A DNA stretch of 64,000 nt from Burkholderia sp. Bp9142 (GTDB lineage: Bacteria; Pseudomonadota; Gammaproteobacteria; Burkholderiales; Burkholderiaceae). Positions 52,386-61,672 of the stretch are shown here, in pieces. The notes beneath the pieces were generated by a model. The model saw nothing but the letters and a program-made list of their open reading frames with translations. It ran no database searches and had not been told where the DNA came from. Numbering within the stretch: position 1 is the first letter of the stretch; the number at the start of each line of letters is the position of its first letter. The stretch lies in the NCBI RefSeq assembly GCF_003853415.1, contig NZ_QTPP01000020.1, positions 62,001 to 126,000 of the forward strand. Reading direction: 5' to 3'. The position numbers and the translations under genes were made by a program.

Positions 52386-52752
52386 GGAGCGGAAACGAAA
52401 AGGGAATGACGCAAAAAGTCGGGAAAACCCGTGTCTGTTATACGTACGACAGGAAACGCGCCACCCGTATCATACCGACAGTCCGTCCCGTGGCGACATG
52501 CGAAAGACGGCAGCCCGTTATACCGCATTTCCGTGTCGATTCATCGCGAAACGACGGCGCTGGCCGGAATGCCGAGGCAGCGCCGAATCCTTACATATTG
52601 CATACGGCATGCCGGATACATGTCGTATGTGAGACAGTCTTCGGATCAATGTGATATTTCGGACATGAAAAACTGCTAATGTCGCGCCTTTAGGACCTGG
52701 ATCCCAGCACTACCGCCGGAAGTGGCCTGAGCCGGCATCGACCCATTCATCC
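52386..52752. other. Promoter region between the transglycosylase gene and gspD
   Basis: AT-richer divergent region. It should contain promoters for the transglycosylase (leftward) and the gsp operon (rightward). CATACG and CGTATG (near 52600-52630) form a spaced inverted repeat. No promoter could be fixed with confidence. Confidence 0.45.
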
Positions 52753-55083
52753 ATGACAAGAAATCGCTTCGTTATGCGGCGCATCGCCACGACCCTGATG
52801 GTCGCCGGCATGATCGTCTCGCAGGCCGCCTACGCTCAGGTCACGCTCAATTTCGTGAATGCGGATATCGACCAGGTCGCCAAGGCGATCGGCGCCGCGA
52901 CCGGCAAGACCATCATCGTCGACCCCCGTGTGAAGGGGCAGCTCAATCTCGTGGCCGAACGGCCGGTGCCGGAAGACCAGGCACTGAAGACGCTGCAATC
53001 GGCGCTGCGCATGCAGGGCTTCGCGCTGGTGCAGGATCACGGCGTGCTGAAGGTCGTGCCCGAGGCCGATGCGAAGCTGCAGGGCGTGCCGACCTATGTC
53101 GGCAATGCGCCGCAGGCGCGCGGCGACCAGGTGATCACGCAGGTGTTCGAGCTGCGCAACGAATCGGCGAACAACCTGCTGCCGGTGCTGCGGCCGCTGA
53201 TCTCGCCGAACAACACGGTCACCGCCTACCCGGCGAACAACACGATCGTCGTCACCGATTACGCGGACAACGTGCGCCGCATCGCGCAGATCATCGCGGG
53301 TGTCGACAGCGCCGCGGGCGCGCAGGTTCAGGTCGTGCCGCTGCGCAACGCGAACGCGATCGACCTTGCCGCGCAGCTGCAGAAGATGCTCGACCCCGGC
53401 GCGATCGGCAACAGCGACGCGACGCTGAAGGTCTCGGTCACGGCCGACCCGCGCACCAACTCGCTGATGCTGCGCGCCTCGAGCGCCTCGCGCCTCGCGG
53501 CTGCGAAGCGCCTCGTGCAGCAGCTCGACGCGCCGAGCGCGGTGCCCGGCAACATGCACGTCGTGCCACTGCGCAACGCCGATGCGGTGAAGCTCGCGAA
53601 GACGCTGCGCGGGATGCTCGGCAAGGGCGGCAACGACAGCGGCTCGTCCGCGTCGTCCAACGATGCGAACAGCTTCAACCAGGGCGGCGGTTCGTCGTCG
53701 AGCGGCAACTTCTCGACCGGCACGTCGGGCACCCCGCCGCTGCCGTCCGGCGGCCTCGGCGGCTCGTCTTCGTCGTCGACCTACGGCAGCGGTGCGTCGG
53801 GCAGCGGCGGGATCGGCAGCGGCGGCCTGCTCGGCGGCGACAAGGAGAAGGGCGACGACAACCAGCCGGGCGGGATGATCCAGGCCGACTCGGCGACCAA
53901 CTCGCTGATCATCACCGCGTCGGACCCGGTCTACCGCAACTTGCGCTCGGTGATCGACCAGCTCGACGCACGGCGTGCGCAGGTCTATATCGAAGCGCTG
54001 ATCGTCGAGCTGAATTCGACGACGCAGGGCAACCTCGGCATTCAGTGGCAGATCGCGAGCGGCCAATTCCTCGGCGGCACGAACCTGGCGGCCGCGGCCG
54101 GCAACGTGGCGGGCAACAGCATCATCAACCTGACGACCGGCGGCACCGCGGCCACCACCGGGCTGGCCGCCAATCTCGCGAACCTGAACCAGGGCCTCAA
54201 CATCGGCTGGCTGCACAACATGTTCGGCGTGCAGGGCCTCGGCGCGCTGCTGCAGTACTTCGCGGGCGTGAGCGATGCGAACGTGCTGTCGACGCCGAAC
54301 CTGATCACGCTCGACAACGAGGAGGCGAAGATCGTCGTCGGCCAGAACGTGCCGATCGCGACCGGTTCGTATTCGAACCTGACGAGCGGCACGACGAGCA
54401 ACGCGTTCAATACCTACGACCGTCGCGACGTCGGCCTGACGCTGCACGTGAAGCCGCAGATCACCGACGGCGGGATCCTGAAGCTGCAGCTGTACACGGA
54501 GGATTCGGCGGTCGTCAGCGGCACCACCAGCGCGCAGACCGGCCCGACCTTCACGAAGCGCTCGATCCAGTCGACGATCCTGGCCGACAACGGCGAGATC
54601 ATCGTGCTCGGCGGCTTGATGCAGGACAACTACCAGGTGTCGAACAGCAAGGTGCCGCTGCTCGGCGACATCCCGTGGATCGGCCAGCTGTTCCGCTCCG
54701 AATCGAAGCAGCGGCAGAAGACCAACCTGATGGTGTTCCTGCGCCCCGTGATCATCTCCGATCGCAGCACCGCGCAGGAAGTCACGGCCAACCGCTACGA
54801 CTACATCCAGGGTGTCACGGGCGCGTACAAGTCGGACAACAACGTGATCCGCGACAAGGACGATCCGGTCGTCCCGCCGATGCCGCTGGGCCCGAGCCAG
54901 GGCGGCACGCCGGCCGGGAACCTGTTCGACCTCGACAAGATGCGTCGCCAGCAGATGCAGCGTCAGGTCGCGCCGGTCCCGGCCCAGCCGCTGCCGGAGC
55001 AGACGCCCGTGCAGCCGCAGAGCGTGCCGCGGCAGTCGGTGCCGCAACAACCGCTGACCGCCACGCCGGGAGCCTCGCAGTGA
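52753..55083 (+). CDS. gspD: Type II secretion outer-membrane secretin
   Basis: A 776-residue secretin forming the outer-membrane channel. A signal peptide (about 1-29, AAYAQ) is followed by N0-N3 modules (VTLNFVNADIDQVAKAIGAA; repeats like VVPLRNANAIDLAAQLQKML), a Gly/Ser-rich linker (about residues 295-370) inside the N3 region, and the secretin core (RRAQVYIEALIVEL, LSTPNLITLDNEEAKIVVGQ, LGGLMQDN, VPLLGDIPWIGQLFR). The C-terminal tail is Pro/Gln-rich and may hold the pilotin contact. First gene of the operon. Confidence 0.96.
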   Translation: MTRNRFVMRRIATTLMVAGMIVSQAAYAQVTLNFVNADIDQVAKAIGAATGKTIIVDPRVKGQLNLVAERPVPEDQALKTLQSALRMQGFALVQDHGVLKVVPEADAKLQGVPTYVGNAPQARGDQVITQVFELRNESANNLLPVLRPLISPNNTVTAYPANNTIVVTDYADNVRRIAQIIAGVDSAAGAQVQVVPLRNANAIDLAAQLQKMLDPGAIGNSDATLKVSVTADPRTNSLMLRASSASRLAAAKRLVQQLDAPSAVPGNMHVVPLRNADAVKLAKTLRGMLGKGGNDSGSSASSNDANSFNQGGGSSSSGNFSTGTSGTPPLPSGGLGGSSSSSTYGSGASGSGGIGSGGLLGGDKEKGDDNQPGGMIQADSATNSLIITASDPVYRNLRSVIDQLDARRAQVYIEALIVELNSTTQGNLGIQWQIASGQFLGGTNLAAAAGNVAGNSIINLTTGGTAATTGLAANLANLNQGLNIGWLHNMFGVQGLGALLQYFAGVSDANVLSTPNLITLDNEEAKIVVGQNVPIATGSYSNLTSGTTSNAFNTYDRRDVGLTLHVKPQITDGGILKLQLYTEDSAVVSGTTSAQTGPTFTKRSIQSTILADNGEIIVLGGLMQDNYQVSNSKVPLLGDIPWIGQLFRSESKQRQKTNLMVFLRPVIISDRSTAQEVTANRYDYIQGVTGAYKSDNNVIRDKDDPVVPPMPLGPSQGGTPAGNLFDLDKMRRQQMQRQVAPVPAQPLPEQTPVQPQSVPRQSVPQQPLTATPGASQ

Positions 55084-56579
55084 GTGAAGTACTCGCGTCC
55101 TCGCCCCAGGACGGCGCGCCGGGCGAACGGCAGCCGCCGTCGCCGCTCGCCGCGCGGCTGTTGCCGTACGGCTTCGCGAAGAGCGGCCAGGTGCTGATCG
55201 CGCACCAGCTCGACGACACGCTCGAGGTATGGATCAGCGAACGCACGAACGATGCGGCGCTCGCCGAAATCGCGCGCAACTTCGGCTCGATCTCCGTGCA
55301 TCGCGTGCCGGCCGACGAGCTCGCGCAGGCGATCAACCAGGCCTATGCGCGCCAGGACGGCAGCGCGGCGCAGATCGTCGGCGAGGTCGAAGGCGAAGTC
55401 GACCTGTCGCGGCTGATGCAGGACATCCCCGAAGTCGAGGATCTGCTCGAATCGGAAGACGACGCGCCGATCATCCGGATGATCAACGCGCTGCTCACGC
55501 AAGCGGCGCGCGAGCAGGCATCGGACATTCACATCGAGCCGTTCGAGAATGCGTCGGTCGTGCGGTTTCGCGTCGACGGCACGCTGCGCGACGTCGTGCG
55601 TCCGAAGAAGGCGCTGCACGGCGCGCTGATCTCGCGGATCAAGATCATGGCGCAGCTCGACATCGCCGAGAAACGCCTGCCGCAGGACGGCCGCATCACG
55701 CTGCGCGTCGGCGGCCGGCCGGTCGACGTGCGGGTGTCGACGCTGCCGACCGGGCACGGCGAGCGAGCGGTGCTGCGTCTCCTGGAAAAGGATGCGCAGC
55801 GCCTGAACCTGGAAGCGCTCGGGATGGGCCGCGACACGCTCGTCCAGTTCGACAAGCTGATCGGCCGCCCGCACGGGATCGTGCTGGTGACGGGCCCGAC
55901 CGGGTCGGGCAAGACGACGACGCTGTATGCGTCGATGTCGCGGCTCGAAACCGCGACGACCAACATCATGACCGTCGAGGATCCGATCGAATACGACCTG
56001 TCCGGCATCGGCCAGACGCAGGTGAACGAGCGGATCGGGATGACCTTTGCCCGTGCGCTGCGTTCGATCCTGCGCCAGGACCCGGACGTGATCATGATCG
56101 GGGAAATCCGCGATCTCGAAACCGCGCAGATCGCGGTGCAGGCATCGCTGACGGGCCACCTCGTGCTCGCGACGCTGCACACCAACGACGCGGCATCGGC
56201 CGTCACGCGCCTGACCGACATGGGCGTCGAGCCGTACCTGCTCGCGTCGTCGCTGCTCGGCGTGCTCGCGCAGCGCCTGGTGCGCCAGCTCTGTCCGGTG
56301 TGCAAGGAAGAACGGCACGAGGAAGGCCGCACCGTGTGGCATCCGGTCGGCTGCGACAAGTGCGGGCATTCGGGCTATACGGGCCGGCGCGGCGTCTACG
56401 AACTGCTGGTGGTCGACGATTCGATCCGCACGCTGATCCACCGCAACGCGGCCGATGCGGAGATTCTCGCCGCCGGGCGCGCGGAAGGGATGCGCACGCT
56501 GCGCGACGACGCCGAGCGCTGGCTCGCGGCCGGCGCGACGTCGCTCGAGGAAGTGCTGCGCGTGACGGGAGGCGCATAG
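55080..56579 (+). CDS. gspE: Type II secretion ATPase
   Basis: Cytoplasmic hexameric ATPase powering pseudopilus assembly, 499 residues. Motifs: Walker A GPTGSGKTTTLYA, the Asp box region MTVEDPIEYDL, Walker B IMIGEIRDLETAQIA, the His box LVLATLHTNDAASAV, and the zinc site CPVC...CDKCG near the C-terminus. It starts with GTG at 55080, overlapping the gspD stop by GTGA; the longer frame upstream is the shadow of gspD. Confidence 0.96.
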   Translation: MSEVLASSPQDGAPGERQPPSPLAARLLPYGFAKSGQVLIAHQLDDTLEVWISERTNDAALAEIARNFGSISVHRVPADELAQAINQAYARQDGSAAQIVGEVEGEVDLSRLMQDIPEVEDLLESEDDAPIIRMINALLTQAAREQASDIHIEPFENASVVRFRVDGTLRDVVRPKKALHGALISRIKIMAQLDIAEKRLPQDGRITLRVGGRPVDVRVSTLPTGHGERAVLRLLEKDAQRLNLEALGMGRDTLVQFDKLIGRPHGIVLVTGPTGSGKTTTLYASMSRLETATTNIMTVEDPIEYDLSGIGQTQVNERIGMTFARALRSILRQDPDVIMIGEIRDLETAQIAVQASLTGHLVLATLHTNDAASAVTRLTDMGVEPYLLASSLLGVLAQRLVRQLCPVCKEERHEEGRTVWHPVGCDKCGHSGYTGRRGVYELLVVDDSIRTLIHRNAADAEILAAGRAEGMRTLRDDAERWLAAGATSLEEVLRVTGGA

Positions 56580-56583
56580 CGCG

Positions 56584-57801
56584 ATGCCGGCATTCCGTTT
56601 CGAAGCAATCGATTCGGCGGGACGCGCGCAGAAAGGCGTGATCGATGCCGACAGTGCGCGCGGCGCGCGCGGCCAGCTGCGCACGCAGGGGCTCACGCCG
56701 CTCGTCGTCGAGCCGGCCGCCAGCGCGACCCGCGGCGCACGCTCGCAGCGGCTCGCGTTCGGCCGCAAGCTGTCGCAGCGCGAACAGGCCATCCTCACGC
56801 GCCAGCTCGCGAGCCTGCTGATCGCGGGGCTGCCGCTCGACGAGGCGCTCGGCGTGCTGACCGAGCAGGCCGAACGCGACTACATCCGCGAACTGATGGC
56901 CGCGATCCGCGCCGAGGTGCTCGGCGGCCATTCGCTCGCGAATGCGCTGGGCCAGCATCCGCGCGACTTCCCGGAAATCTATCGCGCGCTCGTCGCGGCG
57001 GGCGAGCACACCGGCAAGCTCGGCATCGTGCTGTCGCGCCTCGCCGACTACATCGAGCAGAGCAACGCGCTGAAGCAGAAGATCCTGCTGGCGTTCACGT
57101 ATCCGGGGATCGTCACGCTGATCGCATTCGGCATCGTCACGTTCCTGCTGAGCTACGTCGTGCCGCAGGTCGTCAACGTGTTCGCCAGCACCAAGCAGCA
57201 GCTGCCGCTGCTGACGATCGTGATGATGGCGCTGTCGGATTTCGTGCGGCACTGGTGGTGGGCGATCCTGATCGCGGTCGCGCTCGTCGTGTGGTTCGTG
57301 AAGGCGACGCTGTCGCGCGACGGGCCCAGGCTCGCGTTCGACCGCTGGGTGCTGACCGCGCCGCTCGCGGGCAAGCTCGTGCGCGGCTACAACACGGTGC
57401 GCTTCGCGAGCACGCTCGGCATCCTGACCGCGGCCGGCGTGCCGATCCTGCGCGCGTTGCAGGCGGCCGGCGAGACGCTGTCGAACCGCGCGATGCGCGC
57501 GAACATCGACGATGCGATCGTGCGCGTGCGCGAAGGCTCCGCGCTGTCGCGCGCGCTGAACAACGTGAAGACGTTTCCGCCGGTGCTCGTGCACCTGATC
57601 CGTTCCGGCGAGGCGACGGGCGACGTGACGACGATGCTCGACCGCGCGGCGGAAGGCGAGGCGCGCGAGCTCGAGCGGCGCACGATGTTCCTGACGAGCC
57701 TGCTCGAGCCGCTCCTGATCCTGGCGATGGGCGGCATCGTGCTCGTGATCGTGCTGGCCGTGATGCTGCCGATCATCGAGCTGAACAACATGGTGCAGTG
57801 A
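56584..57801 (+). CDS. gspF: Type II secretion inner-membrane platform protein
   Basis: A 405-residue membrane protein with two T2SSF domains and three membrane segments. Features: PAFRFEAIDSAGRAQKGVID, LTRQLASLLIAGLPLDEALG, ALVAAGEHTGKLGIVLSRLADY, and the second repeat STLGILTAAGVPILRALQAAG with LIRSGEATGDVTTMLDRAAEG. It couples GspE to the pseudopilus. Confidence 0.96.
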   Translation: MPAFRFEAIDSAGRAQKGVIDADSARGARGQLRTQGLTPLVVEPAASATRGARSQRLAFGRKLSQREQAILTRQLASLLIAGLPLDEALGVLTEQAERDYIRELMAAIRAEVLGGHSLANALGQHPRDFPEIYRALVAAGEHTGKLGIVLSRLADYIEQSNALKQKILLAFTYPGIVTLIAFGIVTFLLSYVVPQVVNVFASTKQQLPLLTIVMMALSDFVRHWWWAILIAVALVVWFVKATLSRDGPRLAFDRWVLTAPLAGKLVRGYNTVRFASTLGILTAAGVPILRALQAAGETLSNRAMRANIDDAIVRVREGSALSRALNNVKTFPPVLVHLIRSGEATGDVTTMLDRAAEGEARELERRTMFLTSLLEPLLILAMGGIVLVIVLAVMLPIIELNNMVQ

Positions 57802-57831
57802 CGGCCTGACCGCCGGTCAGGCCACCACCGT

Positions 57832-58242
57832 TCAACGCATGTAGATCGCGGGGGACGGCGTGTTCGCGGGGAGCTGGACTTCGGCGCGTGCGCCGTTGCG
57901 GTCGACGATGATCGAGCGGCTGCGGACTTCGGCGAGCTTCGCGCCGGGCGTGAGCTCCGTGCCGAGCGACACGGCACGCGGCGGTTCGCCGCCGATACCG
58001 ACGATCGCGGCGGCGCCACGATCGAGCGAGAGAATGCCGAACAGGTGGATGTCCTGTACGGGATTCTTGTCGAGCTGTCCGCCGAAGAGCGCGGCGGCGT
58101 CCTCGGTGCGGATCGGCAATCGCGCGGCGGCGGCGGGCAGCGGCGCTTCGCGGGCGGACAGCGTGACGACCCAGTAGGTGGCCGTCGCGCACAAACCCGC
58201 GAAGAGGGCGAGGGAGAGGATCCGGATCGAGAGCGCGTTCAT
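57832..58242 (-). CDS. gspC: Type II secretion protein C, short and reversed
   Basis: A 136-residue protein with one N-terminal membrane helix (about 6-28) and the HR domain (IHLFGILSLDRGAAAIVGIG, SLGTELTPGAKLAEVRSRSIIVDRNGARAEVQLP) that contacts the secretin. It lacks the C-terminal PDZ or coiled-coil domain of classical GspC (about 270-300 residues). It lies between gspF and gspG on the opposite strand, so it needs its own promoter, in the 177 bases before gspG. Confidence 0.85.
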   Translation of the reverse strand: MNALSIRILSLALFAGLCATATYWVVTLSAREAPLPAAAARLPIRTEDAAALFGGQLDKNPVQDIHLFGILSLDRGAAAIVGIGGEPPRAVSLGTELTPGAKLAEVRSRSIIVDRNGARAEVQLPANTPSPAIYMR

Positions 58243-58419
58243 GCGCGCTATTGTACGGATGTATATGAAATTTGCGTTGGGTGAAAGCCCTCGGCAATGC
58301 GCGCCTTACAATGCGTGCTCCGCGCCCGGGGTATCGGAAGCTTGCTGTCAGGCAATCGTCCGGAATGCGCCGGGTGCGTCACTCAATCGACGATATTTTT
58401 TGGAAAGAGGTAGTCAGTC

Positions 58420-58872
58420 ATGCAAACGTGGATCACTCGCCGTAATGCGGCCGTGCGCCGTCAGCGCGGTTTCACGCTGATCGAGATCATGGTGGTGGTC
58501 GCGATCCTCGGGATCCTGGCGGCACTGATCGTGCCGAAGATCATGAGCCGTCCCGACGAGGCGCGCCGTATCGCCGCGAAGCAGGACATCGGCACGGTCA
58601 TGCAGGCGCTCAAGCTGTACCGTCTCGACAACGGCCGCTATCCGACCCAGGAGCAGGGCCTGAACGCGCTGATCCAGAAGCCGTCCACCGATCCGATCCC
58701 GAACAACTGGAAGGACGGCGGCTATCTCGAGCGTCTGCCGAACGATCCGTGGGGTAACGGGTACAAGTACCTGAACCCGGGCGTGCACGGCGAGATCGAC
58801 GTGTTCAGCTACGGCGCCGACGGCAAGGAAGGCGGGGAAAGCAACGATTCCGACATCGGTTCGTGGCAGTAA
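58420..58872 (+). CDS. gspG: Type II secretion major pseudopilin
   Basis: A 150-residue major pseudopilin. The prepilin cleavage motif is [21 protein letters not shown] with the conserved Glu5. The C-terminal domain has the GspG signature [18 protein letters not shown] and the calcium-loop region [12 protein letters not shown]...DVFSYGADG. The leader is about 18 residues long. The peptidase GspO/PilD is not in the window. GGAAAGAGGTAG lies ahead of the ATG. Confidence 0.97.
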   Translation: MQTWITRRNAAVRRQRGFTLIEIMVVVAILGILAALIVPKIMSRPDEARRIAAKQDIGTVMQALKLYRLDNGRYPTQEQGLNALIQKPSTDPIPNNWKDGGYLERLPNDPWGNGYKYLNPGVHGEIDVFSYGADGKEGGESNDSDIGSWQ

Positions 58873-58916
58873 GCCTGCGCTGACCGGCCCCACACCCGTT
58901 CCCGCTTGTCAATTTC

Positions 58917-59450
58917 ATGCCCGCCCTTCGCACGTCCTTGCGCTCCGCTCGCGCTCGCCGCGACGACCGCGTGTGTCGCGGCGCGGCCGCGGCACGCGCG
59001 CACGCACGCGGTTTCACGCTGCTCGAGATGCTGGTCGTGCTCGTGATCGCGGGCCTGCTGGTGTCGCTCGCGTCGCTGTCGCTGACGCGTAACCCGCGCA
59101 CCGACCTGCGCGAGGAAGCGCAGCGCATCGCGCTGCTGTTCGAGACGGCCGGCGACGAAGCGCAGGTGCGCGCGCGCCCGATCGCGTGGCAGCCGACCGA
59201 GCACGGCTTCCGTTTCGACGTAAGCTCGCCCGACGGCTGGCGCACGCTGCGCGACGACCTGCTGCGCCCGCGTGACTGGGACGGCGGCGTCACGGGCGCC
59301 GATATCGATTATCCGGGGGCCGACACGCGCGCGAGCCGCGTCGTGTTCGGCACCGAAAGCATCGACACGCCGGTACGCGTGACGCTGCATTCGGCGGTCG
59401 GCAGCGCGACGATCGTCGGCACCGGCAACGGCCGCTACGAGGTGCAATGA
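58917..59450 (+). CDS. gspH: Type II secretion minor pseudopilin H
   Basis: A 177-residue minor pseudopilin with cleavage motif RG|FTLLEMLVVLVIAGLLV after an unusually long, Arg-rich leader (about 30 residues), suggesting the true start could be an internal codon. The C-terminal part is short and beta-rich (RPIAWQPTEHGFRFDV). Its end overlaps gspI by four bases. Confidence 0.9.
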   Translation: MPALRTSLRSARARRDDRVCRGAAAARAHARGFTLLEMLVVLVIAGLLVSLASLSLTRNPRTDLREEAQRIALLFETAGDEAQVRARPIAWQPTEHGFRFDVSSPDGWRTLRDDLLRPRDWDGGVTGADIDYPGADTRASRVVFGTESIDTPVRVTLHSAVGSATIVGTGNGRYEVQ

Positions 59451-59854
59451 CGATGCGTCGTCGCCTGCCCTTCCCGGCTTCTTCTTCCCAAGGCTTCACG
59501 ATGATCGAGGTGCTGGTCGCGCTCGCGATCATCGCGGTCGCGCTCGCCGCGTCGATCCGCGCGGTCGGGACGATGGCGACCAATGCATCCGACCTCCACC
59601 GCCGGCTGCTCGCCGGCTGGAGTGCCGACAACGCGCTCGCGCAGCTGCGGCTCACGCATGCGTGGCCGGAGGTCGGCGAGCAGAGCTTCGATTGCTCGCA
59701 AGGCAACGTGCAGCTGATGTGCACGCAGCGCGTGAGCACGACGCCGAACCCGGTGTTCCGGCGCGTGCAGGTGTCGGTGAGCATGCCGGGGCGCGCCGGC
59801 GTGCTCGCGCAAATGGTGACGGTGGTCGCGAATGAAACCAGCCGTCCGCTCTGA
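59447..59854 (+). CDS. gspI: Type II secretion minor pseudopilin I
   Basis: A 135-residue minor pseudopilin: QG|FTMIEVLVALAIIAVALA, then the GspI-type SADNALAQLRL and VEVxxS-like strands. It forms the pilus tip with GspJ and GspK. The start overlaps the gspH stop (ATGA) and the end overlaps gspJ by 23 bases. Confidence 0.93.
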   Translation: MTMRRRLPFPASSSQGFTMIEVLVALAIIAVALAASIRAVGTMATNASDLHRRLLAGWSADNALAQLRLTHAWPEVGEQSFDCSQGNVQLMCTQRVSTTPNPVFRRVQVSVSMPGRAGVLAQMVTVVANETSRPL

Positions 59855-60536
59855 CGCGCCGATGCGGCGCCGGCCCGTGCGCTCCGTCGGCTCGCGCCGC
59901 GTGCGGGGCTTCACGCTGATCGAACTGATGATCGCGATCGCGATCCTCGCGGTGGTCGCGATCCTCTCGTGGCGCGGGCTCGACCAGATCATGCGCGGCC
60001 GCGACAAGGTCGCGTCCGCGACGGAAGACGAGCGCGTGTTCGCGCAGATGTTCGACCAGATGCGCATCGACGCGCGGCTCGCCGCGACCGACGACGAAGC
60101 CGGCCAGCCGGCGATCGGCGTCGCCGGCAACACGCTGCAGATCGTCCGCGAACTCGACGTGCCGGGCGCCGCGCCGCGGCTGCAGGTGGTCCGCTACCGG
60201 ATCGCCGGCGGGCGTGTGGTGCGCTATGTGTCGCCGCCGCTCGACGACGCGAACCGCTTGCGCGACGTGCTGAAGGACAGCAGCGTCGACGGCTGGAGCT
60301 GGGTGGCGCTGATGGGCGGGGTCGGTGCGATCGACGCGAAGCTGTACGTACCGCGCGTCGGCTGGACCACCAACCTGCAGACGGCCAACGACGCGCTGTC
60401 GCAGAACAACGATGCGCTGAAGGTGCCGCAGATCGGCAACGCGCCGCCGGCGCGCGCGGTGACGGGGCTGCAGGTCAGCATCGGCGCGACGTCGCTGCGC
60501 GTGCCCGTCACGCGCATCTTCCTCGTCGGGGAATGA
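59832..60536 (+). CDS. gspJ: Type II secretion minor pseudopilin J
   Basis: A 234-residue minor pseudopilin with cleavage motif RG|FTLIELMIAIAILAVVAIL, then GLDQIMRGRDKV and a larger beta-rich domain (LQVVRYRIAGGRVVRYV). The long overlap with gspI implies translational coupling; a start further downstream would shorten the leader. Confidence 0.92.
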   Translation: MKPAVRSDAPMRRRPVRSVGSRRVRGFTLIELMIAIAILAVVAILSWRGLDQIMRGRDKVASATEDERVFAQMFDQMRIDARLAATDDEAGQPAIGVAGNTLQIVRELDVPGAAPRLQVVRYRIAGGRVVRYVSPPLDDANRLRDVLKDSSVDGWSWVALMGGVGAIDAKLYVPRVGWTTNLQTANDALSQNNDALKVPQIGNAPPARAVTGLQVSIGATSLRVPVTRIFLVGE

Positions 60537-61648
60537 CGATGCGCACGCGCCCTCCCCGTTCCCGCTTCGCCGCACGCGCGCACGCACGCCGCGAGCGCGG
60601 CGCGGCGATCATCACCGCGCTGCTCGTCGTCGCGCTGTCGGCGATCCTCGTGTCGGGGATGCTGTGGCGCCAGCAGGTGCAGATTCGCCGGATCGAGAAC
60701 CAGCGCGTGATCGCGCAGGCGCAGTGGGTCGCGCGCGGCGCGCTCGACTGGACGCGCATGATCCTGCGCTCCGAAGGCGACACGGCGCCCGGCATCACCT
60801 ATCTCGGCGGGATCTGGGCCGTGCCGATCGCGAAGACCAAGCTGTCGGACTTCCTCGGCCGGATCGGCGCGCCGAACGACAACGGCGGCGAAGACACCTA
60901 TATCTCCGGATCGATCGAGGACGCGCAGGCGAAGTACAACCTGCGCAACCTCGTGTCGTCGCCGGCGCCCGGCGTGCTGCAGCTCAACGTGCTGCAGCTC
61001 CAGGCGTTCCAGCGGCTGCTGGCGACGCTCGGCTACGACGGCGCGCTCGCGAAGCGGATCGCGCTGCAGATGCGCGCGGGCCTGATGCATTCGGCGACGC
61101 GCTTCCAGACGCCGACGCTGCCCGGCGCCGGTACGGCAGCGACCGCGCCGGTGGCCGGCGGCGACCTGCAGGCCGGCAACTTCACCGACGAACCGGGGAT
61201 GTCCGACGGCGACCGCGGGCCCGCGCCGCTCGTGATGACGGGCGTCGACAGCCTGCTCGACGTGGACGGCGTGACGCCCGAGATGGTCGCGCGGCTGCGC
61301 CCGTTCGTCACCGTGCTGCCGACCACGACCCCGGTGAACATGAACACGGCGCCGGCCGAGGTGATCGCGGCGCTGGTGCCGGGGATGAGCGTGTCGTCCG
61401 CGCAGGCGCTCGTGTCGCGCCGCGAGACCGTGTTTTTCCGCAACGTCGGCGACGTGCAGCTCGCGCTGCGCGGCGCCGGCGCGCCGAACGTGACGATCGA
61501 CTCGAGCCTCGTCGACGTCAATTCCGGTTACTTCATCGTGCATGGCCGGATCCAGCACGATCGCGCGGAGGTGGATCGCACCTCGCTCGTGTATCGTGAT
61601 CCGACCACGCACTCGACGCGGGTCGTGCGCATCCGCGACCAGCTATAA
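60533..61648 (+). CDS. gspK: Type II secretion minor pseudopilin K
   Basis: A 371-residue tip pseudopilin that caps the pseudopilus. The N-terminus has RERGAAIITALLVVALSAIL, where the usual Glu5 is absent, as is normal for GspK. SAM-like helical domains follow, with the signature VNMNTAPAEVIAALVPGMS. The start ATG at 60533 overlaps the gspJ stop; the ATG at 60539 is two codons later. Confidence 0.94.
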   Translation: MTMRTRPPRSRFAARAHARRERGAAIITALLVVALSAILVSGMLWRQQVQIRRIENQRVIAQAQWVARGALDWTRMILRSEGDTAPGITYLGGIWAVPIAKTKLSDFLGRIGAPNDNGGEDTYISGSIEDAQAKYNLRNLVSSPAPGVLQLNVLQLQAFQRLLATLGYDGALAKRIALQMRAGLMHSATRFQTPTLPGAGTAATAPVAGGDLQAGNFTDEPGMSDGDRGPAPLVMTGVDSLLDVDGVTPEMVARLRPFVTVLPTTTPVNMNTAPAEVIAALVPGMSVSSAQALVSRRETVFFRNVGDVQLALRGAGAPNVTIDSSLVDVNSGYFIVHGRIQHDRAEVDRTSLVYRDPTTHSTRVVRIRDQL

Positions 61649-61672
61649 CGACGCCATTCGGGAGAGGAGCTC

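Noticed and set aside
54045..55079. An upstream extension of gspE reaching back to 54045
   Set aside because: It overlaps gspD by a kilobase out of frame. The GTG at 55080, overlapping the gspD stop, gives the normal GspE length and N-terminus.
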